From NCBI RefSeq assembly GCF_001499995.1, contig NZ_LQIU01000009.1, positions 44,611 to 108,610 on the forward strand: 64,000 nucleotides of DNA. Direction: 5' to 3'. Positions 48,987-55,706 of this stretch are shown here, in pieces; the first letter of the stretch is position 1; each line of letters begins with the position of its first letter. Under the pieces are notes generated by a model. It was given only the letters and a program-made list of their open reading frames with translations, made no database searches and was not told where the DNA came from. The position numbers and the translations under genes were made by a program. This stretch comes from Mycobacterium sp. IS-1496 (GTDB taxonomy: Bacteria; Actinomycetota; Actinomycetes; Mycobacteriales; Mycobacteriaceae).

Positions 48987-51209
48987 ATGACGGGGTCCGA
49001 ACTGTCCGAGGACGGCCCGCCGAGCCACCTGCGGCTGACGGCGCGGCTGAACACCTCGGCGCTGGACTCCCGTCGTGGCGTGGTGCGGCTGCATCCGGAG
49101 GCGATCGCCGCGCTCGGTGTGCGGGAGTGGGATGCGGTGTCGCTCATCGGCGCACGGACGACGGCCGCGGTGGTCGGCGTCGCCCCGCCGGGCACCCCGA
49201 CGGGCACGGCCCTGCTCGACGACGTGACGCTGTCCAATGCGGGGCTGCGCGAGGACAGCAGCGTCCTCGTGGCGCCGGTGACGGTCTACGGGGCGCGCTC
49301 GGTGACGGTGTCGGGGTCGCGGCTCGCCACCAACTCGATCTCGCCGGCCACCCTGCGCCAAGCGCTGTTAGGCAAGGTCATGACGGTCGGCGACACCGTC
49401 TCGCTGCTGCCGCGTGATCTGGGACCCGGCACCTCCACATCGAGCGCGACCAGCGCACTCGCGTCGTCGGTGGGCATCACCTGGACCTCGGAACTGCTGA
49501 CGGTCACCGCCGTCGACCCCAGGGGCACGGTGAGCGTCCAACCGAACTCGGCGGTCAGCTGGGGTGAGGGACCCGCACCGGAGGCCGGGCCCGCCGGTCC
49601 GACCGTCGGCGCCACGGTCGGCGAGGCCACCGTGACCGCGCCGCCGACGCAGCGGCCCGCGGTGTCCTTCGACGATCTCAAGGGCAGCCACGCGCAGGCC
49701 GGCCGGCTCACGGAATGGCTGAAACTCTCCCTCGACGAGCCGTCACTACTCGAGACCCTGGGCGCCACAGCGCATCTGGGCGTGCTGGTGTCCGGTCCGG
49801 CCGGGGTGGGCAAGGCCACGATGGTGCGCACGGTGTGCGCGCAACGCCGGCTCGTCGAATTGGACGGCCCCGAGGTCGGCGCGCTGCACGCCCCCGACCG
49901 GCTCGACCGGGTGTCGTCGGCGGCCGCGACGGTGCGCGACGGCGGTGGCGTGCTGCTGATCACCGACATCGACGCGCTGCTGCCCGCGACGCCGGAACCG
50001 GTGGGCACGCTGATCCTCAACGAGCTGCGCGCGGCCGTCGCGACGCCCGGCGTCGCGTTCGTGGCGACGTCGGCCAGGCCGGACAACCTCGACGCCCGCC
50101 TGCGCGAGCCCGACCTCTGCGACCGTGAGCTCGGGTTGAGCCTGCCCGACGCCGCCACCCGCAGGGCGCTGCTGGAGGTGCTGCTGCGCGGCGTCCCGGC
50201 GCAGGATCTGGACCTCGACGAGGTCGCCGGGCGCACACCCGGTTTCGTGATCGCCGACCTGTGCGCGCTGGTCCGTGAGGCGGCGCTGCGGGCGGCGGCG
50301 CGCGCCAGCGCCGACGGGGCGCCGCCGCAGCTCACCCAGGCCGATCTCACCGGCGCGCTCACGGTGATCCGGCCGTTGTCCCGGTCGGCGACCGAAGAGG
50401 TGTCGGTCGGGTCGGTGACGCTGGCGGACGTCGGCGACATGGCCGAGACCAAACAGGCGCTGACCGAGGCGGTCCTGTGGCCGCTGCAGCATCCGGACAC
50501 CTTCGAACGCCTCGGCATCGAACCGCCGCGCGGTGTGCTGCTGTACGGGCCGCCGGGTTGCGGCAAGACCTTCGTGGTGCGCGCGCTCGCGAGTTCCGGG
50601 CGGCTGTCGGTGCACGCCGTCAAGGGCGCCGAACTCATGGACAAATGGGTGGGCGCCTCGGAGAAGGCGGTGCGCGAACTCTTCCGCAGGGCCCGCGACT
50701 CGGCGCCGTCGCTGGTGTTCCTCGACGAGATCGACGCGCTCGCGCCGCGGCGCGGGCAGAGCTTCGACTCCGGGGTGACCGACCGGGTGGTCGCGTCGCT
50801 GCTGACCGAGCTGGACGGCATCGAACCGATGCGCAACGTCGTCGTGCTGGGCGCCACGAACCGGCCCGATCTGATCGACCCCGCCCTGCTGCGCCCGGGC
50901 CGCCTGGAGCGGCTCGTGTTCGTCGAGCCGCCCGACGCCGAGGCGCGACGCGAGATCCTGCGCACGGCAGGCAAATCCGTCCCGCTGGCCGACGACGTCG
51001 ACCTCGATGCACTGGCCGAGGGTCTCGACGGCTACAGCGCCGCGGACTGCGTCGCACTGCTGCGCGAGGCGGCGCTGACGGCGATGCGGCGGTCGATCGA
51101 CGCCGCCGACGTCACCGCAGCCGGCGCCGTGGCCGCCCGGCAGACCGTGCGCCCGTCGCTGGACCCGGTCCAGGTCGACACGCTGCGCGCCTTCGCCGAA
51201 GGCCGCTGA
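48987..51209 (+). CDS. CDC48/p97-like AAA ATPase (Rv0435c-like)
   Basis: A 740-residue protein with an N-terminal double-psi-barrel-like region (about 15-200) and two AAA modules. D1 looks degenerate: Walker A GPAGVGKAT has Ala where Ser/Thr is expected, and Walker B reads TDIDAL instead of DEIDAL. D2 is canonical with GPPGCGKTF, LDEIDALAPRRG and the second-region-of-homology arginines (LLRPGRLERL). It follows pssA by one base. The M. tuberculosis orthologue is Rv0435c (728 residues). A role in membrane-protein unfolding is inferred from family only. Confidence 0.9.
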   Translation: MTGSELSEDGPPSHLRLTARLNTSALDSRRGVVRLHPEAIAALGVREWDAVSLIGARTTAAVVGVAPPGTPTGTALLDDVTLSNAGLREDSSVLVAPVTVYGARSVTVSGSRLATNSISPATLRQALLGKVMTVGDTVSLLPRDLGPGTSTSSATSALASSVGITWTSELLTVTAVDPRGTVSVQPNSAVSWGEGPAPEAGPAGPTVGATVGEATVTAPPTQRPAVSFDDLKGSHAQAGRLTEWLKLSLDEPSLLETLGATAHLGVLVSGPAGVGKATMVRTVCAQRRLVELDGPEVGALHAPDRLDRVSSAAATVRDGGGVLLITDIDALLPATPEPVGTLILNELRAAVATPGVAFVATSARPDNLDARLREPDLCDRELGLSLPDAATRRALLEVLLRGVPAQDLDLDEVAGRTPGFVIADLCALVREAALRAAARASADGAPPQLTQADLTGALTVIRPLSRSATEEVSVGSVTLADVGDMAETKQALTEAVLWPLQHPDTFERLGIEPPRGVLLYGPPGCGKTFVVRALASSGRLSVHAVKGAELMDKWVGASEKAVRELFRRARDSAPSLVFLDEIDALAPRRGQSFDSGVTDRVVASLLTELDGIEPMRNVVVLGATNRPDLIDPALLRPGRLERLVFVEPPDAEARREILRTAGKSVPLADDVDLDALAEGLDGYSAADCVALLREAALTAMRRSIDAADVTAAGAVAARQTVRPSLDPVQVDTLRAFAEGR

Positions 51210-51222
51210 CACCGGAAATCTT

Positions 51223-51274
51223 GACAGTGCCAAGTTGTGGTGGGACAGTGGACCCCATCGAACTAGTCACTGTC
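51223..51274 (+). promoter_or_regulatory. GACAGTG repeats before the DUF1707 gene
   Basis: GACAGTG occurs at 51223-51229 and 51244-51250 and inverted as CACTGTC at 51268-51274. The first is part of TTGACAGTG, a possible -35 element. The spacing (21 and 24 bases) suits a cooperative regulator, unidentified. Confidence 0.4.
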
Positions 51275-51294
51275 TAGATGTCTCGGGAGCCACC

Positions 51295-51762
51295 ATGACC
51301 GTCCCCACCGCGGTACGCATCGGCGACGACGACCGCACCCGCACGGCCACCCTGCTCGGCCTGGCGCTGACCCAGGGCTACCTCGACATGGCCGACTACG
51401 AACAGCGTCTGCAGCACGCGTTCGCCGCGCAGACCGGAACCGAACTGCACAGCCTCACCGCCGACCTGCCGGTCGCCACCCTGCGCCGCAACGATCCCGC
51501 GCGGCAGGCCGAACGCCGCCGCGCCGCCCGTCGCGGCGTGCGGTGGCATCTCGCGGGCTACCTGACGATGGTCGTCATCGTCCTCACGGTGTGGCTGGCC
51601 GTCGGGCTCACCGCGGGCGCCTGGTACTTCTGGCCGATCTGGCCGATCCTCGGCGCCGGCATCGGGGTGCTCGGCCACGCGCTGCCGATGCGCCATGTCG
51701 GCGGCTCGGTCTGCGGGCGGATCACGGCTCGATCAATCCCGCCCGGATGGCGTATCGGGTGA
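51295..51762 (+). CDS. DUF1707 (SHOCT-like) membrane protein
   Basis: A 155-residue protein. The N-terminal DUF1707 domain (VRIGDDDRTRTATLLGLALTQGYLDM is its start, residues about 8-60) is followed by a basic linker and two transmembrane segments (about 82-104 and 109-128). DUF1707 is common in actinobacteria and without known function. ATG 51295 was chosen as the first codon giving the domain at the N-terminus. The final 41 bases overlap the converging response regulator gene. Confidence 0.8.
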   Translation: MTVPTAVRIGDDDRTRTATLLGLALTQGYLDMADYEQRLQHAFAAQTGTELHSLTADLPVATLRRNDPARQAERRRAARRGVRWHLAGYLTMVVIVLTVWLAVGLTAGAWYFWPIWPILGAGIGVLGHALPMRHVGGSVCGRITARSIPPGWRIG

Positions 51763-52381
51763 GCGCCAAGCGATCCCGCAGACCCAGCTTGGCGAGGATG
51801 TTCGCGCGGTGCCGGTCGACGGTCTTGGCGCTGATGCTCAGCGTGGCCGCGATCTCGCGCGTCGAGTAACCCTCGGCGATCAACTTGAGCACCTCCTCCT
51901 CCCGCGGGGTGAGGATGGTGTCAGGCAATTCGTCGCCGCTGCGCGCCCGGTGCAGGTAGTCGCGGATCAGCGCGGTCACCGCACCGGCGTACAGGAACGG
52001 TTCGCCGCGCAGCGTGGCCCGGCATGCCGCGAGCAGGTCACGGTCGGCGACCGACTTGAGCACATAGCCCGATGCGCCGGCCTTGAGCGCTTCGAAGAAG
52101 TACTGCTCGTTGTCGTGCATCGACAGGATCAGGATCCGCACGTGCGGATGCACGCGGCTGATCTCGCGGGCGGCCTGCAGACCCGTCATCCGCGGCATCG
52201 CGATGTCGAGGATCGCCAGATCGGTGGGCGTCCGCTCCAGCGCTTCGAGCGCCTCGTGCCCGTCGGCCGCCTCGGCGACCACCCGCAGGTCGGGTTCGGC
52301 ATCGATGATCCGCCGCAGCCCGCTGCGCACCAGCGCGTGGTCGGCGGCGAGCAGGATCCGGGCCGGTGCGGTCGGCGTCAC
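51722..52381 (-). CDS. NarL/LuxR-family response regulator with altered acidic pocket
   Basis: A 219-residue response regulator. The receiver has the phospho-acceptor Asp59 (LAILDIAMP) and Lys108 (LKS), but the acidic pair is Ala13-Asp14 (LLAADHALV) rather than the usual Asp-Asp. The C-terminal HTH (LTPREEEVLKLIAEGYSTREI without the last residues) is NarL type. GTG start overlaps the kinase stop (GTGA). Its genomic targets are unknown; the divergent KhtT-like operon is the nearest candidate. Confidence 0.9.
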   Translation of the reverse strand: MTPTAPARILLAADHALVRSGLRRIIDAEPDLRVVAEAADGHEALEALERTPTDLAILDIAMPRMTGLQAAREISRVHPHVRILILSMHDNEQYFFEALKAGASGYVLKSVADRDLLAACRATLRGEPFLYAGAVTALIRDYLHRARSGDELPDTILTPREEEVLKLIAEGYSTREIAATLSISAKTVDRHRANILAKLGLRDRLALTRYAIRAGLIEP

Positions 52382-53358
52382 TCCTCACCGCCGCGGTACG
52401 GAATCGCCAACCGCACCTCGGTGCCGTCGCGCGGCGGCGAGGTGATCGTCAGCGCCGCATCGATCAACAGGGCCCGCTCCCGCATCCCGCTGATCCCGGC
52501 GCCCTCCCCCGCCTCACCCGCGCCGCCCTTGCCGTCGTCGGCGATGCGCAGCGTCACCTGTCCGGCGGCGACGTGCAGGTCGACCCAGGCCTTGCCGGCC
52601 TCGGCGTGGCGGGCGATGTTGGTGAGCGACTCCTGGGCGATGCGGTAACAGACCAGCTCCACATCGGGCGCCAGCCGCGCGGCGGGCAGCGCGATGTGCT
52701 TGACCACCGGCAGTCCGGTGGCCTGGGCGAATTCGCTGCACAGAGCGTTCAGCGCGCTCTGCAGGCCGAGGTCCTCGAGCGCGTCGGGCCGCAACCGGCG
52801 GGCGATGCCGCGCACCTCGTCGAGGCTCGCCCGCACCGTCTCCTGGGTCTCCTCGAGTTCGCCGCGGATCTCGGTGGGCGCGCGGTCCACCGCGCGTTTG
52901 AGCGTGAGCAGGGCGACGGTCAACGTCTGCCCGATCTCGTCGTGCAGTTCCCGCGCGATGCGCTGCCGTTCGTTCTCCTGCGCGGCGAGCGCCGACGCGC
53001 TGGCCGTGGTCCGCTCGGTCTCCAGCCGGTCGAGCATCGCGTTGAACGATTCGATCAGGTGGTGCAGATCGCCGCTGCCCCGATCGTCGACGCGGTCGCT
53101 GCGCCGCGGCGGATCGACCCGCCGCATAGACGCGGCCAGCCGGTCGAGCGGGGCCAGACTGGACCGCAGCAGAAATGCGTTGGCGCTCAACATGATCGCC
53201 AGCCCGACCACCAGAACCGGGATCTCGGTGAGCCGGATGCGCGACGACACCGTGGCAGGCGAGACGGCAAGGATGAGGGTGCCGAGCGTGAAGATGAGGC
53301 CGTTGATCAGAAAGACCCGGCGAAACAGTGCGGCCGCGGGGGTACGCGCCCGATTCAT
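52378..53358 (-). CDS. NarL-system sensor histidine kinase (HisKA_3)
   Basis: A 326-residue kinase. Two transmembrane segments (about 12-32 and 47-65) with almost no periplasmic loop, a HAMP domain (about 66-118), the HisKA_3 phospho-acceptor RELHDEIGQT (His139), and a HATPase with ADDGKGG. The short exterior suggests it senses the membrane or a cytoplasmic state rather than an outside ligand. It forms an operon with the response regulator. Confidence 0.9.
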   Translation of the reverse strand: MNRARTPAAALFRRVFLINGLIFTLGTLILAVSPATVSSRIRLTEIPVLVVGLAIMLSANAFLLRSSLAPLDRLAASMRRVDPPRRSDRVDDRGSGDLHHLIESFNAMLDRLETERTTASASALAAQENERQRIARELHDEIGQTLTVALLTLKRAVDRAPTEIRGELEETQETVRASLDEVRGIARRLRPDALEDLGLQSALNALCSEFAQATGLPVVKHIALPAARLAPDVELVCYRIAQESLTNIARHAEAGKAWVDLHVAAGQVTLRIADDGKGGAGEAGEGAGISGMRERALLIDAALTITSPPRDGTEVRLAIPYRGGEE

Positions 53359-53486
53359 ACCACCAGCCTGGCGTCCCGGTCAGCGGATGTCCATACACGC
53401 CGCCACCCCCCGGAAATGGGTGTCAGCCCCGATGGCGGCCCTCGCCTCTCGCGCGAAGGCTCGACAGTGACCTGCAAGGAGCTGCG

Positions 53487-53759
53487 ATGCGAATCGATCG
53501 GACGACGGTGCCCGGCGGCGGGACGCTGCATCACATCGTCACCCGGGCCGGCGGTCGGCTGTGCGTCCTGGTCACCCATGACGGCGACCGGCAGGTGTTC
53601 GTCTACGACGACGGCAGCGACGAGCCAGCAGAGGAGCTCATGCTGGCCCCCGACGAGGCCGACGGGCTCGCCGAGATCCTGCACAGCCGACCCATCGCCG
53701 ATCGGGTCCGGTCGCTGGAACGCCGGGTCGATGCGCTGATCGGAGAACGAGGATCATGA
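53487..53759 (+). CDS. KhtT-like N-terminal domain protein
   Basis: A 90-residue protein resembling the N-terminal domain of KhtT, the regulatory subunit of KhtTU K+/H+ antiporters ([20 protein letters not shown], then [20 protein letters not shown]). The TrkA_C/RCK_C part normally found after it is missing. AAGGAG precedes the ATG at proper spacing. Coupled to the CBS protein gene (ATGA). It may modulate a cation carrier such as the one encoded at 54284. Confidence 0.72.
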   Translation: MRIDRTTVPGGGTLHHIVTRAGGRLCVLVTHDGDRQVFVYDDGSDEPAEELMLAPDEADGLAEILHSRPIADRVRSLERRVDALIGERGS

Positions 53760-54265
53760 CGGTTACTACGGCAACCCGACGGACCGCCCGATTGAATGAA
53801 GTCGCCATGCAAGCACACGAGATCGCGGTGTCGCCCCCGACCGTCCGCATGGACGATCCGGTGTCCAAGGCGGTCCAGCTCATGGTCGTCAACCGACTGC
53901 CCGGGCTCGTCGTCGTCGACGAGGCGGACCGCCCGATTGCGGTGCTGCCCGGCACGCAGGTCCTGCGCCTGGCCATCCCCGAGACCTACCGCGACGATCC
54001 GGCGCTCGTCCGCACCGTCGACGAGATTCACGCCGACCTGTTCTGGCACGGCCCGGGGCGCCTCACCGTCGGTGACTGCCTGCCCTCGCCTGTCGCGAAA
54101 CCCGCGACGGTGGCGCCCGACGCCACCCTGCTCGAGGTCGCGACCGTGATGGCGACGAAGAGGAGCCCGTTGATCGCCATCATCGACAGCGCCGGTCGGC
54201 TGACCGGCGCGGTGACCCTCGAACGGCTGTTGACCAGTCTGGCTGTCGCCGGTCCGGGCGACTGA
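53756..54265 (+). CDS. Paired CBS-domain protein
   Basis: A 169-residue protein made of two CBS domains (about 20-75 and 102-160), which usually bind adenine nucleotides. The first ends [16 protein letters not shown]; the second contains [21 protein letters not shown]. Coupled to the KhtT-like gene and 18 bases before the carrier gene, so it is probably a regulatory subunit or energy sensor for the carrier. ATG 53756 or ATG 53807 could be the start. Confidence 0.83.
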   Translation: MTVTTATRRTARLNEVAMQAHEIAVSPPTVRMDDPVSKAVQLMVVNRLPGLVVVDEADRPIAVLPGTQVLRLAIPETYRDDPALVRTVDEIHADLFWHGPGRLTVGDCLPSPVAKPATVAPDATLLEVATVMATKRSPLIAIIDSAGRLTGAVTLERLLTSLAVAGPGD

Positions 54266-54283
54266 CCCTGTCACGGCGAGCGC

Positions 54284-55597
54284 GTGTCAGCTGCTCCGGC
54301 CGTGTTGTCGTCGCTGGCCCCGGTGCTGGCACTGGCGATCTTCGTCGTCGCGTTCTGGTTCATCGCCACCGAGCGGGCCGACAAGGTCAGAACAGTCCTC
54401 GTCGCCGCGGGGCTGATGGCCCTGCTCGGGCTGATCCCCGGCGAGCGGGTCTTCTACTCCGAGCACGAGGGCATCGACTGGAACGTCATCTTTCTGCTGC
54501 TCGGCATGATGATCATCGTCGGCGTCGTGAAGCAGACCGGGCTGTTCGACTTCCTGGCGATCTGGGCGGCGAAGCGTTCGCGCGGCAGTCCGTACCGGCT
54601 GATGGTCATGCTGATGCTGATCACGGCGTTCGCCTCACCGGTGCTCGACAACGTCACGATCATCCTGTTGATCGCGCCCGTCACGCTGGTGATCTGCGAC
54701 CGACTGCGGATCGCGCCGCAGCCCTATCTCATCGCCGAGGTGCTCGCGTCCAACATCGGCGGTGCCGCCACCCTGATCGGCGATCCGCCGAACATCATCA
54801 TCGGCAGCCGCGCCGGGCTCACGTTCAACGACTTCCTGGTGCACATGGCGCCGATCGTGTTGATCATCTTCGTCCTGTTCGTGGGGTTCACCCGGGTGTT
54901 GTTCCGCAAGGATCTGCGCGCGGACGACGTCCACATGGACGAGGTGATGGCACTGCAGGAGCGCCGCGCGATCAAGGACACCAGGCTGCTGGTCCGCTCC
55001 CTGGTGGTGCTGAACCTGGTCATCGCCGGGTTCGCCCTGCACTCCGTGCTGCACGTGGCGCCGTCGGTGGTGGCGCTGCTCGGCGCCGGGGCGATGCTGC
55101 TGGTCACCGACATCGACGTGGGCGAGGTGCTGCCGGAGGTGGAGTGGCCGACGCTGGTGTTCTTCATGGGCCTGTTCGTGATGGTGGCCGGCCTCACGCA
55201 CACCGGGGTGATCGGCGCGCTCGGTTCGGTGGCCGAATCGGCCTTCGGCGACAACTGGTTCGGGGCGGCCTCGGCACTGCTGTTCGGGTCGTCGATCGTC
55301 GGCGCGTTCGTCGACAACATCCCCTACACCGCGACGATGACGCCGGTCGTCGAGTCGATGGTGGCTCAGACTCCCGACGCGGGCACCGGCCAGGCGCTGT
55401 GGTGGGCCTTCGCGCTGGGCGCCTGCTTCAGCGGCAATGGCACCGCCATCGCGGCCAGCGCGAACGTCGTCGCCATCGGCATCGCCGCGCGAGCCGGCCA
55501 CCCGATCAGCTTCTGGCGGTTCACCCGGTGCGGGATCGTCGTGACGCTGCTCAGCACCACCCTGGCCTGGGTCTACGTCTGGCTGAGGTACTTCTGA
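54284..55597 (+). CDS. ArsB/NhaD-superfamily ion transporter
   Basis: A 437-residue membrane protein with about eleven transmembrane segments. SNIGGAATLIGDPPNIIIG and VDNIPYTATMTP are typical of the ion-transporter superfamily (ArsB, NhaD, citrate carriers). Close in size to M. tuberculosis ArsA/ArsB1 (Rv2684/Rv2685). No arsR or arsC is near, while the KhtT-like, CBS and Mrp genes suggest Na+/H+ or similar cation exchange; arsenite is the alternative. GTG start. Confidence 0.83.
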   Translation: MSAAPAVLSSLAPVLALAIFVVAFWFIATERADKVRTVLVAAGLMALLGLIPGERVFYSEHEGIDWNVIFLLLGMMIIVGVVKQTGLFDFLAIWAAKRSRGSPYRLMVMLMLITAFASPVLDNVTIILLIAPVTLVICDRLRIAPQPYLIAEVLASNIGGAATLIGDPPNIIIGSRAGLTFNDFLVHMAPIVLIIFVLFVGFTRVLFRKDLRADDVHMDEVMALQERRAIKDTRLLVRSLVVLNLVIAGFALHSVLHVAPSVVALLGAGAMLLVTDIDVGEVLPEVEWPTLVFFMGLFVMVAGLTHTGVIGALGSVAESAFGDNWFGAASALLFGSSIVGAFVDNIPYTATMTPVVESMVAQTPDAGTGQALWWAFALGACFSGNGTAIAASANVVAIGIAARAGHPISFWRFTRCGIVVTLLSTTLAWVYVWLRYF

Positions 55598-55639
55598 CGG
55601 AAACCGTTCGCAGTGCGCCGGTGACGCCGCCAGCAACCC

Positions 55640-55706
55640 ACGTAGAATGGACACAATCCAAAGCAGCTCACGCTGACACCCCGACCCCAATCAAGATCGG
55701 AGTGCC
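55640..55706 (+). promoter_or_regulatory. mnh operon promoter and leader
   Basis: TAGAAT (55643-55648), in the same ACGTAGAAT context as before psd, is a good -10 hexamer. It would give a leader of about 52 bases before the mnhA ATG at 55707, which has a weak GGAG eight bases upstream. Confidence 0.45.

Noticed and set aside
54284..55597. Confident arsenite-resistance assignment
   Set aside because: No arsR, arsC or arsenic-type regulator is adjacent, and the neighbours are cation-homeostasis genes; kept as superfamily only.
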